Assembly: GCA_013397075.1 (NCBI GenBank)
Contig: VWZS01003954.1
Coordinates: 62,001-126,000, forward strand
From: Rhabdornis inornatus
Taxonomy: Eukaryota > Chordata > Aves > Passeriformes > Rhabdornithidae
Length of the DNA: 64,000 bases
Direction of reading: 5' to 3'
Part shown: piece by piece, positions 36,961 to 50,800 of the stretch
Numbering within the stretch: the stretch's first letter is position 1
Layout: the number at the start of each line of letters is the position of its first letter
Notes under the pieces: generated by a model
The model's database searches: none
The model's input: the letters and a program-made list of their open reading frames with translations, nothing else
What the model was told of the DNA's origin: nothing
Made by a program: the position numbers and the translations under genes

Positions 36961-39900
36961 ATCACTGCGCAAATAAATAAAGTACAAGCAAAAGAGGAAT
37001 TTACTAGACGTGAAACAAAGCACTGGTACTTTCAGAGCTATAAAAATGAGGAAATGAGAAAAAGCATGAACGCATTCTCTTCCAAATTTCTAAAATAGTC
37101 GCAAGTTAGCGCACTTCGGGAGGAAATACAACAGGGATGCTTCGCTCTTGTCTGTCTCGTTCTCTAATCTAGCCAGCAGTGTGCCCACGTTCCCACGCAA
37201 CGTGACTATAATTATAAGATGTAATCTATCAAAGCAGGACCTCGAAATTTTAATCTCATTTCTCCGCAAACACACGTTAAAGATTCAACTCTTCTCATCT
37301 TAGCACATTGTTATTTAGCACCATGATTCTGTACATAATGAGAGTGTCTGGATTGCCAGTGAATTGGGCTCTATAGCATCACACAATTAGGTAAGAAATA
37401 TAATGAACATGTTCAACACATCACCTAGGTTTACTGTCTTGGTATCTAATGGAAATTGCTTGCAGTTGCCTCCTCTTTAAATTATGATCCCACACAAGAC
37501 TCTCTTTCCAACTAAAGAAAAGGTTTGAAAAGTAAGAACATACTTAAAGAGCCCCTTTTTTTTCAGTTTTGTCACTTATTTATGCTCAAGAGTATGTTTC
37601 TCATTTTTTCTTTCCCCCACATACTGATAAACTTCATGTTGACAGACTGAAGGGGCTGAACACAAATAAGTCCTGAAAGTAGGTACTTCAGCTTTGATAT
37701 TTACTACGCTGGCAACAGATGTCTCCCTCAACCACTCCACCAGAGCACCAGTGGCCTGCTGTAAAGGAGTATAAACCCAGGCGAAGATAAGGTTGTCCTC
37801 AATCTAAAAACACTGAAATGTTTTATAAATATGGTATTTATAGTGATGGCAGGTTATTGATACTTAGTGGAGCATCACAGCTAGAGGCGTAATGGAACTT
37901 TTTTGGGGTTGTGGGAAATACAGTCTACTGGCCCCAGGCTTCAAAGCCTTGAAAGACAGAGGACAGGTATGACCTTTGAAGATCTTATAACTTGCCTCCA
38001 AGGAAAAGAGTCTTGTTTTGTTAGACAGGAGCTTTGAAGAAAAAAAACCCAACCCCACGAACGAAACACTCCCCCCAAACGACCAGCCCCTCTCCACAAA
38101 CCAAAGCAACCCACCCCACTTGGCTTTAAAGGCTCACTTTCTTAAACTGTTCATGAGCTAAATATCAGTTCTACCATTCTCTGGGAAAGACATACAGAAT
38201 CTCTTGAACACTTAGATCACACAGGAAAAAATGGTCAGGTGTGTAAAACCAGATCTAGGGGTTTCAGTCTCATTTTTATCTGGAAAATCTTTATTAAAAT
38301 ATTCTGTCTAGCTATCAATCATCTTGCTATTGTCCCCATAGGAACAAGACACAAGCATGGAAGAAGTACAGGCTGAGCAGAAGGTACTTGCAGCGGTCAT
38401 CGAAGGTAATGGATTAGCTTGGGAACAATCAGGAAAGGAAGAGCTATTCTTATGCCCATTCAATATTCAGCAGTATCAGATGAAAAGCCAAGACAGCTGG
38501 TGCCCTATGATGCTCATTATTCATAAGTTTTCACAAGCATATTTTCCATTCCACCATCCAAGGTTTTAAAGAGACAATAAAACACTATCTCATTCATGAC
38601 AGATCTCTGAAACCCCCCCCTCAGTACATCTCATCACTTTGTCTGTGAAGTGGTAAAAGCAGTTTTCCCCCAAAATTTTCACTTGCGTTGCAGTAGTAGC
38701 ATTTATATTGTTACTATGTCACAATAGCACAAATCTTAATGAAGTCAAGATAAATGACATCTACCACCTCTCTTCTACATGTAAGAGCTACAGCCTTGTA
38801 CAGAAAGACATTAGATTGGAGTCTATATTAATTTTGTTTTACATCTCACATCTTTGCTTGATAATTTTGTTCCCAGATTTTATTTAAATCTCGAGTCTGA
38901 AATTCCTCAGCTCCCACTTTTTAAAACCAGAATCTGAGTGTATACTTGTGAATGCGAATTCTCAAAGACAGCTCCTAAAATTGCCGAGGTTCTCTACTCT
39001 GCAAGGCCCAACCTCTTTAACAGCACCTAACCAACTGAAGCATTCCCTACCCCTTTCTTTCCCAGCTTTAGCTTTCACTCTGATGGGTTGTTACTAGCAT
39101 TGCAGTTGGCTTTGATAGTGAGGACGCATTCTGGCAAGGATGAGACACTTCAGCCTTTCCAGCTGCTGCACTGAAGACTCCTCCCTGTTGAAGGGTGGAT
39201 CAACTTGCTCCCTGGTTTTACCTTATGAACATACTTCTTGCTTTTCAATCTTTATACAACACACATCATTTTTTCTTGTTTGATTGACTGACCTTTTGAT
39301 TTTGCCTCTATTCTTGTGCTAATTACACTTTGCAAACTGGTCAAGGTTCCGCCCCTCTTTTTTTAACCATCGTTGAAGATTTCAAAAGTTAGGCTCTTAG
39401 CTCACTCCTAATTTTATTCCACTTTGAAATAATAATTAAAGGCAATAGTACTTTTACCACCGTTTTTTTAAAGAACTGCCTGTTTTGCTCTCGAGCACTT
39501 CCCATGAGCTCCAACTTCTCATTTCTCACTGCTTCAGTTCTGTTGTGGCTATTTGAAAATTAATGGTATCAATGACAATTTTACTAAATGAAACACGAGC
39601 TACTGTTTCTGGATGAGACAAGTAGGCTGGGAAACCACTACAAGTGAATGACCAGTTATCTGGTATTTTTCCTCAGCAAGGTGGCTTCTTTGCTTTCTTT
39701 TGCTTCTTTGCTTTCTTGTTTCTTAACAAACTACTCATGCCATGTAAATGATAAGAGTCTACTAAGGCTCCTCCTAGTCTCTCAGTTTCCTCCTGTAACT
39801 GAAATTTAAGTTGAAATGCAGTTTCCCTAAACCACTATTCAGCAGTAGTAGTGCTAGTAAAAAATACAGACATTTGGGAAACAGCCTTACTATAGATCTA

Positions 39901-42900
39901 TAGAAATATAAACCAAAATATGGAATAACCATCTGCTGGTTAGCTTGTTCTTACTAAAAGGGACATTGTGCTTATTTTTGTTTCTATGTGAATTGCAGTA
40001 CAATAGATGAAATGCACAAGCTTAAGACAGTATCTTTGAAGGCACGTACAAATATTACAGAGATTCCTCACCACACTGCTGTCTATTTTAGAAATGAAGA
40101 TATGATTCTAAGGTATTTTCTGCCAAACATAAGCAGATTTCCACAATGAACTCTGAAACCCTTAAAAAGGAGGAGGGAAAAAAAAGAAGGAAAAAACCAA
40201 TGGAACATCTAATAAGCCTTTTAAGATAGCAACATAAAAAATACTGCCTATCATAATACTGTGGCACAAAATACGTATTTTAAAACCAGTTATGAATGAA
40301 TAACACACTTATCATTTAGACTGGAGGCATGTATGAAACTCATACTTGAGTATTCTCCAAAGGAATATATCTACACACTTGAAATATAGTTTCTTGGCCT
40401 CTCATCAGCTGAAGCCCAAGTATGATATATCTGTCAACAAATGTGACAGCAAACATTAACCTGTGTGATTCATTGCTGGTTTTGCTACAATTCATTTAAT
40501 AATGACCATGTATGTTTTAATAATCTTAGTGAATTCAATTTAACTCATTCATAGTATGTGAAAGAACTATACCAAATACACTGCAGGAAGAGAGAGAAAC
40601 AGAGATGTCAGGAAAGTTGCCAGTCAGCAGATTTTGGACTTAAATTCTTGTGCCCTATTCATTATTAATACAAGTAACTTTAGAACAAAACATAAGATCA
40701 ACTTTTTTATTAGTTGTTCACTGCAGCTTGTTAGGGTTGTTTCAATTTTTAAATGTTTTGTATTTTTTTGATTAATTAAAAAATAGATGAGCTAAGTAAG
40801 ACACAAGATAACAGAACCACTCACATTACTAGCAGCTTACTGAAGGAAAAACATGAACAAGCAAAGTCTCCTTCATTTGGAAACCTAGGCCTTTATTTAA
40901 ACAGTAAATTTAATTGATGACAATAAAAGTGGACAGAATAACTAAACGAAGGGCATAACTGGAAAGCAATGTTTTTTTTTAAAAAAAAAGCATCTTGCAG
41001 GGAAAGTATAGTTACAATGAGACATCCTGAAGCTCATCTGTAGACTGGATACCACACATAAAAAACCACAGAACAGAAATTGATACATCTGAAAGTCAGA
41101 AATCTAAGGAAGAAATGTTCATTACTAGCATGTTATGAAAAAGGAAAAAAACCCCTCAACATAAATCGTATCAATGGTGAAGATAGACAGAGGACTTTGT
41201 CATCCCAACAGCTGGAAAAAACGGAGAAAGCTCTGAATAGTACAACCCTATGGGGGAAGGAGGGATGGGACATCAGTGAAGTGAGTTTAAGAGCCACCGG
41301 CTTTCAGATATGTCATTAGATCTTTAAGTTAGATATTGGCTAAAGCACTCTTGAACAATACCTGGTGACACAAAGGATAGACTGAGAAGTCATTTGTGAC
41401 CTTATTTTTCAAAAAAATGCCGAGTTGCATCCATGTTTACCATATTGCTGTGAAGTCTAGCATCTGAGAAAAATCAGATAACTGAGTTCAGAGTTGAATG
41501 TGAAAAAAAAACCTTCATTGCAATATGCAAAATCACTCATTTCCCGCAAAGGCCTTCTTTAAGTAGAGGGTAATTAATGCTACAGGCATGTGTGTTGGTG
41601 TGTGTGTATTTTTGTCAACCTATTTTGCTCCCTTTTGTCCCTTATTCTGATGCTGAACTCTACTATACCAAAATTCTCAGTCTCACCCGCCATTTTTCTT
41701 ACTTGTTTTCTTCTCGCATCTGAAGCTCTCCTTCCTTTCCTACCCAGAATAGGTTCTCTTAATTTCCACAAATCCACTGTGCTGTCTACATTCAAGTCTC
41801 TCATGTCAGAATCTACCTATGTAGAAAGTTCACAAAAAATAGTTTTTCTAACAGACAGGAAAAGCCAGTTAAAGCATGTAGTGAACCTCATTTGCATTAA
41901 TATAATCCATGTTATACTTCTATGTGACTGAAATGAAATCTGGGCAGTTGGACATATTACATCTATGTACTCCAGACAACCACATAAATTTAATCCACAT
42001 GGACTGTGATCTAAAGTACAGCAAAGAGGAGAATCTGTGGAAGGAAACCTGAAAATGTTTAGCATAACTAACATACACTTATTCTGGATGGATATTTGGG
42101 TTACTCATCCTTTGCCCAACCTGCCTTCTTCCCTTCTCCACTGGCTCTGAGCCCCTGAAAGCAGTGAAATTGCATCTAGACAATGCTGTTATAATAATTA
42201 CTCTTCACCCCTTCATTAAAGTGCAAAGTAATCTGTGTGCAGTGTTCCTAGCACATGCAGATCAAGAGAACTGAGAACCTTCCTGTCAACCAGTTTGCCA
42301 TTTCAAAGGTGTGCAATACAGTACAAAATCCACCATCCTAGCACACATAACACAACAGTGAAAAAAGGTGAAAATTTTTCAAGGGCTACTTTGTCCTAAA
42401 CTCAAGTACTTAACCATGGGCTTGACCTAAATTTTGCAGTGAATGAAGATAATTCTGGACATTCTCCAGCAGCTTCAGCTAAATTAGATATGAACATGAA
42501 TAAGGCCCTGGGGCTCCGCATTCTCTGGGATGCCACAGGCATGGGACTCGCAGAGAATCCACCCTTGCTACAGAACTGTGTTCCAGATTTTAATTAACCA
42601 AGTTTCCTCAGTTAAGCTATTCCTGTGAAATCCTCCCACAGTAACAAAACTCTTTAAAAATGTTATGCTGCAGCAGATGAAAATAAACCTAGCTGACGGA
42701 TTTTCAAAAACTTTCTTGGAAAGAGCATAATTTCAAGGACTACAATCATTCATTCCAGATACGTGGTTCATGAACTCAAAAGCAGTGCATCCAAGAACTG
42801 CATGTTCTCATCTTTCCTAGCTGCCATATGCTGCTCAGACGCTTCATTTTAAATGCACCCTCATGGCTCCAGGCTTTGTGGGCAGATGGTTCTTTGCCAC

Positions 42901-45900
42901 CTAATCAAATTCACATATCAACTACATCTCAAGTGAGGTCTTTTGTAGAACTGTTTCTTCCTTTAATTTCTCTTCCTTTCTTGAGCATTTGAACATCAGT
43001 ACAAACTTGTACTACCAAAAAGTTCATAATTTTCAGATATAAAACACTCATTCTTCAATTAAGCAAACATGGTACAAGCAGTTCTCTCCCACTCTAAAAA
43101 TACAGCAATGCCTTGGAACTTCACAGTATACCCACAGAGTCCTTAACATGCCTTTTGGTTTTATTTTGCATCTCCCCTTCCATAGTCACACCTCTTCTTT
43201 GAACAGAACACATCTACATCCTCTGCCTCCACATAAACAGTTAAAATAATGCATCTTTACTCCTGCAACCAAGTGACAGTTTTTGCTGTACTGCACTGAG
43301 CTTGATGCAGTATCTAAATTTGGACACCATCTAGTTCTCTTTAACTGGATATTGATAAAACTGAATTTTCACGGATCAGCTCACCTTGATGTAGGCTCAT
43401 AGCTGTTGCCTTTCATGAACTTGAAACCTCAGAGTTGCTTTTGATTCTCTGGAGCATCCTATTCATCATACAGGAAACTTCTCATATTAGTAACTGTGGT
43501 ATTTCTTCAAGCCACTGTGATCTACATTCCCTCACTGGGTTGGTTAAATGTTTCATGCACTTTTACCACATTCTACTGCCACAATTTCTGCAACTCTTTA
43601 CTTGCTGCATTACCTGTCACATCCATTAAATGCATTAAATGCACACATCTTGTCTGTCTGAATGCACAGCAGGGTCAGGGATAGCCTGAGAGTGATGGAA
43701 TGTTGTTTCTCAAACCTGTACAGTTCTTCAACTTAAAAAACATTGCCTTCTTTACATGGACAATCTCCTCAGCTTACTCCTTCCAGGATATGTTTTACAG
43801 ATACTAGCATACATACAAGAAGTAAGGTCATCTACATGAAAAGTGATTAAATCCTCCACTTTACACCTTTTTCTGTAAAGGAGCAGTGTAGTAATTTTTT
43901 AATATTGTCTTCAACAGCTACAGGAAAAAACCCTTACCCTGTTAAGATCTGTAAGATAAACAAAGCTGCTGAAGATGAGCATTTTAAGGACACCTAAAAA
44001 TGGTTTTCTAATCTATACTAAAAAGATGCAATCTAATACCAGTTATTTTAAGATAGTACATTTGGAAGAATATTATTTGAAATATTTTTATAGGAGAGCA
44101 ATAGCAGAAGAGTGATTGAATGTATCATCATATTGACACTGCAGATGCAAAATAGAATAGAAACACTCACAGTAGCACTTACTAAATTGCTTAGAAAAGC
44201 TAGATGTAAACCATGATATTTTAAGATGGCATTTATTATTTTTTTATCACAGAAGACTACAGCTATCCCAGATAACACAGTGATCCAGAAGCCAAAGATA
44301 AAGTGTTCACAATTTCTTCCAGAGATCACCTATTTAGCTTCATATAGCTCTTTATATTTACAGTCCTTTTTATTACTCTGCTGAGATAGGAACCTGAATG
44401 TGCCAAAAACATAGTGGGAGCCTGCTAAACATGGACTGAAATTACTCTTGTGTCTCATAGCTGCAATGGTTTTAACAAGTGCTGCACAGGCACAGTATGA
44501 GTAATATCATTTATAATCAATTAAGCTAATCATCCTTATCCCACTTCCATATCCCTTCTTCCCCAAGGACAGATAAAAAGCATCTCCTAGTGATTTTGCA
44601 GACTCTACTGTGTTAGCCACTTCAATAGACAAGGGGTCCCTATGACGCAAAACACATTTTGACTATTTTCAAGCTGTTTCGAAAACATGAAAGACAGAAT
44701 CTAGTAAGTGGATATTTGCAGAAAAATGGAAATTTTTGACATTATTTTAAAAAAAACCTCTCCCACTTAGTGTAATTTTCTTTATAATCAGAGTCATATT
44801 ATTTATACTCTAAAACCAGAATTCAGCTTGCAAGCCTAAGGTAGGGTCTTAAAGTATTAAAAATAACCCCAAACCCAACATACAACTTGAATATGAACGT
44901 CTCAGAAGAAAACTCTGTAGTTTTTATAACAATAACAGGAAGCTGTTCTACAAGGCATTTTCTATTCTTCTCTCTTTTGATAACCAGGCTACACAGTTTC
45001 ACCTGTCTGGCCCAGAGCCACCAACATCATTTCCTACTTCCACAATCAGTGCTTTATGATACCAAACTGACAAAAGCACCACTGTGTTCTTGAGCTTTGC
45101 ACACTAATTGCACCCTCTTGGCCTATTCTAAGTTAGGGGCCTTGTTAACACTCTCCCTTGCTCCTCAGCACTGATGGGATTCAGGTGGAAATCTGAAGCC
45201 ATGCTCATTAGAGTAGGTAAGGGTGGGCATGAACAGGAGACAGGAGCAAATCCCTTCATGCTGGAAGTCATAAAGAGACTTTATTGACAAATTTTGGCCT
45301 TTTTTTTTTTTCTTTTCCAGAATGAGGCAGCTGCATTGGGGGTGCTGTGCAAAGCAACTTGGTATTCAAGCAAGCAGAACAGGTACTTATGCTATCTAAT
45401 GTAATGGTTATCTAATGCTAGTTCTGAATTTCTCACCAAGAAATGCTTTGTTATCTTGCCAACAAAGAACTGAAACTTAAAATAATTCAGGAAGCTAAGT
45501 GCAAAAATCCTATTTCTGAAAGTCCCTTTAGACTGTGTTTCAGGCGTTAGGTGCTTTCCTCTAAGGCAAAAGCTACACACACTGCTGATCTGCAGAAGTT
45601 CAGAATTAAGAAAATTGTCAAAGGAAGATGATTTAAGATAAAAAATTCTAAATGCCAATTCTGCACAGAAGCAGGTTCATTTTCGCGATTCTTTTCCAAT
45701 GTCACCTACCTCAAGTGACTTTATGCTTGGAACAAAAGAGCATGGAGGAACAACACTGGGTAAGTTGTAATACTCTGGACTGTGCTACTGCTTCATGCTG
45801 ACAAAAAGCAAATCCTATGGGGAAAGCGGTGAGTCAATGTGCTTCAACTACTGGAACTCTGGAAAAAGTACTATTTTAGGTCAGAACAATGGTCAGTTTT

Positions 45901-47228
45901 GTTTTTTATTTGAGGATATTTCTGAGTAGAGACTTAAATATTTTAAAATACCATGTTCCATATGTAAATCTAATCCTTTTGATGCCATGACCCTGAAAAA
46001 AGTCTCATGGCAGTGACTTCCACTACTACATTACATGGTGTAATGAAATAAAAATTTGAAGCTTGCTGTCTAATCACTCCATTGAAATCTTACAAGCTAT
46101 CAAATATTTCCAAACCAAAGTCATGGACGAAGTCAAACTGGTCCTCTGTCACATTCTAGTTTTCTGTCTTTTTTTAAAACCAGCCTTGAATATAGTATAT
46201 GAGAAGAAGACAAACTCTGATTTTACATAGTGGCATAATATTTTTGTTTTGCCTATTTTTTTTCTTTTGGATACATGCATGATGTAAAGTGATTTGCATT
46301 TATTAACAGTAAGTTATTCCTGGCAGTTTAGCTCTCAGCTATTCAGTAATAAGAGATCTTCCTGAAATTCAGTGAAGGAAGCTTCAGATTTAATATATAC
46401 TGTACTTTCAGCAAAAAGTCAAAGTCAGTCTTAAAAACATCCCTTGGATTACTGAGTCCAAGATCTTCCTATATCTAGAGCACAATACTCCTTCCTATTC
46501 TGGTGACTTGAGGAGCTTGCACAGAAAAACTTTGTATTACTTCATTCTTGTTTCTGAATTCATGTTTTTAAGGCACAATGGAAGGCACCAGAATGACGTT
46601 CTGAATGTCACTACTTTATATTAGCTTAGAGGGTGGGTGTGCATGTTTCTTTGCTTTGCACTCAGTTACATATTTGAATGTAAATTGGTATTAATTAAGA
46701 ATACATAAGGGTATATTTGGATTTGCATTTTCTATATTTGGAAGAAAATCAGGTCCTGATGAGCAAACAGGAAGAACTCAAAATAGAAAGAGGCCAGTTG
46801 GTCTCTTCTTCCAAATGCAAAATTCTGAATGTATTTTATATTGTGCTTCCTAAAAGTGAAGAGTTTAGACCACACACCAATATAAAATGGGTACCAGAAC
46901 CACCACCAAGTGTACATGGTTTCGGGAATGATCACAGCTACAGGAGAACATGCCTAGAACCCTACAGAGATCTGCAGGCAGAAGTCTGAAAAGCTTTATG
47001 TGCAAAATATGTGGCAATACACTTTGCTAAGAGACCATGACAGTTCCAAATACATATGAAAGCTGTTTATTTAGGCATGTAGGAAATTATGCCTTTGGAT
47101 TTTGCCAACAGGTTCTGATGGCTGTGATACAGGTTAGATCCAAGCGTATTTAAAACCCTGTGGATAACCCTAATTACTGTCAGGCACTCAAACTGCAGTC
47201 AGGAGATACAGTGTTGATGTGACAATAA
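36961..47228. other. Intergenic, nothing identified
   Basis: About 10 kb of AT-rich sequence between the GC patch and the 3' end of ZCRB1. A T-run with an AATAAA complement near 45.27 kb hints at an old LTR or retroposon but is too weak to call. All open frames are short and unrecognisable. Confidence 0.45.
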
Positions 47229-47234
47229 TTTATT
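47229..47234 (-). terminator. ZCRB1: Candidate ZCRB1 polyadenylation signal
   Basis: TTTATT on the plus strand is AATAAA on the ZCRB1 strand, about 490 bases past the stop codon. I saw no earlier AATAAA or ATTAAA in that orientation, which would give a 3' UTR of about 0.5 kb. Confidence 0.45.
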
Positions 47235-47722
47235 ATAGTACTGCATGAAGAATAAAAGGATAATGTCTAAAGCTGAAATTAAACCCTATGCAGAGGAACT
47301 AACGCAAATTTCATATTCTACTTAAGTACTACCAAAGCACTGCTTCCAAGCAGACCAATACAAAAAGTGTCAGTGGTATTAACAGCCATCCTAAGAGGAA
47401 CTCCTCTTAGGAAAGAAGCATTGGGAAATTTTCTCATTAAATGCTTCACTGCTAGGACTTGGGTCTAGATACTAACTGCAAGATGCATTCTCACAGATAC
47501 TTTTCAGGATTTAAGTGTATAATTACATCACTTTTTTAAAAAGTTGCCTTGAAAGGTAAGGTTTTGAGACACAGATATAAAAATATGGAAGAGTCAGAGG
47601 ACAGAATAAAAAAACCCATGATTTTCAACACCAAAACAAACTGTATTACAGATCACTTTGTAGCACTTTACAAAATGTACACTATATATATATCTTATAC
47701 ATGCATTTAGAACAGTACTATT

Positions 47723-47854
47723 TCAGTCGCTAAGTTCTTCCTCATCACTGAAATAAGCACTTTTCTTAATCCGTGGACGTTTTGAATCATCTGAAATTGA
47801 AGATTCCCCTGCAGTCTGTGTCCATCTTTGTTGTTCTTCCTCAATTTTGGCTTG
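47723..47854 (-). CDS. ZCRB1: ZCRB1 last coding exon
   Basis: The 132 coding bases give residues 174-216 and the TGA stop. They start QAKIEEEQ and end SDEEELSD, the conserved ZCRB1 C-terminus. The acceptor is TTATAG. A 1345-base intron separates it from the acidic exon. Confidence 0.96.
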   Translation of the reverse strand, partial: QAKIEEEQQRWTQTAGESSISDDSKRPRIKKSAYFSDEEELSD

Positions 47855-50800
47855 CTATAATTAAGAAAAGAGCAGTATTAGCTGAGATTAAGAAAAATTA
47901 AGGTGCACTACAAATAATAACACTAACTATTAATATGCATTGAATTATTAAATAAGTTGAAGAATTAAAGGGTTTATTTCCAGGTAAACTGTGTGCTCAA
48001 AGCACTAGGGAACATTTCTAGCAAGTAGTTCTCACATATAAGCTGTCTTTTACAACACAGCAGCTGCCTGGACCATCCTGTGTTCTCAAAGAGAGGAATT
48101 TTGCCCACGGCAAACTTCTAAAAATATAGAGATCTAAAGCAAAAAATCTAAGCAGATCTCTTTAGCGATCTAAAACAATAAAATGCCTCATGTTTTAAAC
48201 TGATGTTATTGAATCAGCTTTGTTCCACTAATAAGTCTTCTAGCCATTGCCATTTGCAGTTGTTCATTCACATAATGAGTGCCTTTGGGGATTATTAATG
48301 AAGGTTATTCAACTAATAGTTTAAGTAGAAGCTTCCTATTTCTTACTGGTTAAAATCTTTAGATGGTGATAGAAATGAGAATGTTTCCTGGCTTTATAGG
48401 TTTTATTTCCAATCGTGGAGTTTTGGGGAAAGGGAGGAACATTGTGAATATTTGAATCACTTTTTTGGACTACATCATGTAAAACTCCTGCACTCCTTAC
48501 AGTCATATTCAGAACCAAGTTATTAACTCCTGAGGATTTTTTTGGGGGGGAAAGGCACATAGGCAACAATGTTGACCAGGGAGCCAAGAAATCTGAGTAT
48601 CAGGTCAGGCTTGTTTTGTTTTGTGAAGCAAAAGCGTGTAGAGATAAAGAAGTAATGAAGACAGTAATACAGATGTTAGAAAATCTAGCTAGATAAAAAA
48701 ATATGCATTCAGTATGTTTTGGGAGATGAGGTCTATTAGAGAATGCGATGGTCTGTATTAGCCAAAGGAAGTGTCCCAGTAATAAATGTTCAAGGACATT
48801 CCAGTGAGGACAGAGGATGTGTCTGGTCACTTATACGTGACTGTTTTTCTGTTCTCTCAGTTAACAAAGTAAAGAGGGATTTGTGGGCAAAAGCCTAGCA
48901 GAGCTTCACAGCAGAGATGATACAAGCAAATAGCAAAGGAGCTTGAAGGGAAAAAAAGGCTGCAACACACAAATACAGCAGTAGTGAGAAAGCAAGAAGC
49001 CCAAACAGAATTCCACTGAACATGCCGGCAATGTAAAGAAGGCAACTACAGTCACCAACTACTGCTACCAAACCAGAGCCCACTAAGTGCTATAGAGGAG
49101 ACAGACTTATGCACGTATATCAGAGCTTCTGAAAAGCAGCTAAAGAAGGGAGTTGAATTTAAAAAATAATAATAAATATGCCATGCTTCAATTTTGTACC
49201 TGAAAAGCTATGGCTTGGCTGAGGCTATCTAGAGCAGGGTCTTCTCCTTCCTCTTCACTTTCTTCTTCCTCCTCACTTTATTGTGCAGAAAGAGAGAGAA
49301 AAAATATAGATCTTTAATTTAAGTGTTTAGTACGAAAAAGCTTCCTAAAAAAAGTAGTAACATGTAACTCAATATACATACATTTCTTCTGGCTCCACTA
49401 TTTTCTTTCTCTTCTTCTTTTCTTTTTTTTTTGGTGGTTCCCGCTCCCCTAGCATATTTTTAGGACAAGCATAACTTAAGTGTCCTGCTTCCTTGGAGAA
49501 AAAGAAAAAGAAATACTGCTTAACAGACGCCATTACAAACAACTACATGTTAAAATGTATCATGAAGTAAGTTTGTGGGGGAAAAAATGGAAGCAATTAG
49601 TAAGATAAATGGAATGCTGACTTAGCACACAGAAGACAAACTCTTCTCTAGGCTTGCCATGGAAATGAAGAGATTAGTGGTGATATGCATGCTTAACTGC
49701 AAACTGAGAACAAGCTATAAGTACAGTAATTTTTTGTCTGTTGCAATAACTGAATACACTACACATGGTTTATATTCAAGACAAGATAGAAACCTCAGAA
49801 TTAACAATTTAAGACACAGGAGGGAGGTGACATTTTTGCTGTAAGAAGTGTTATAAATTTAAATCAAGTTTGTATTGGACATTAAATACTATCCAAATAT
49901 CATTGTCCTACATTACTACGTTCAAGAAAAGTCAGGAATTAATTAAAACTTAAAACTCACTTCTATATAAAACAGTTGTTTCCTGTATTTATTTTACTGC
50001 CAACTAAATAATGAACTTTTAAAGATATAGCAAAAGCAGATATTTTGAAGTGAAGAGTTGGAGGTTGTCATTGCAATAGTTTTCATGTGCATTACTTATC
50101 TTTCTTGGGTTTTCTCTTTGTTACTTTCACTACCATCTACTATTACTACTACTATTTAGTATTATTTCAATTATTAAGCTTTTCTTATCTCAACCCATGA
50201 CTTTTGTCCATTTCTCTACATTTTTGGTTTTACTCACCCCACATTCGTAACACTTAGACTTATCAAAGTAGTTACGCCTGCGAATGAATTCTGCTGCTCT
50301 TCCATTATCAATGGCAATACTTGCTTTTATTACTCTTCCAAACAACTACAGAAAATTGGAAAGAAAAGGTAAATGTTTAGGGACTGAAAGCCCAATCCTC
50401 CTGCCATAAAAACTTTCCACAACTTACCTGTTTGTTATTAAGTGCTCGAGAACAGTTTTGTGCAGATTCTTTATCCAAAAACAAAATAAAGGCAACTCCT
50501 TTGCTCTTTCTGGTGTCTTTGTCTTTCATAATGGTAACTCTGGAAATATATAATCATGTTATTGATTTTAGTGAACCACACTAAAATTACTTCAGAGATA
50601 CTTTTTCCTCAAAGATCTCAATGGGATCTTACCTTTGTTATATAGCAAAATGGTAAAGTATATTTAACAATAAAAATACTCATTAAACAGAAACTTTAAG
50701 GAGCAGCTAACCTGGCCATGTACTTAGAGGTAGAGTGGAGATGATTTTAAAAAGCATGTGGGGTCTTTCTGGGACCAATATCACTTTTAATTCCCTTGGG

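Noticed and set aside
45146..45400. Possible minus-orientation LTR or retroposon with AATAAA complement near 45.27 kb and a T run
   Set aside because: Only a polyadenylation-like hexamer, a homopolymer and a TGTTAACA-like edge were visible. No promoter box, second edge or family similarity supports it.
47388..47412. Short hairpin CCTAAGAG/CTCTTAGG in the ZCRB1 3' UTR
   Set aside because: The stem is only about 9-10 bp. It might form in RNA, but there is no evidence of function.
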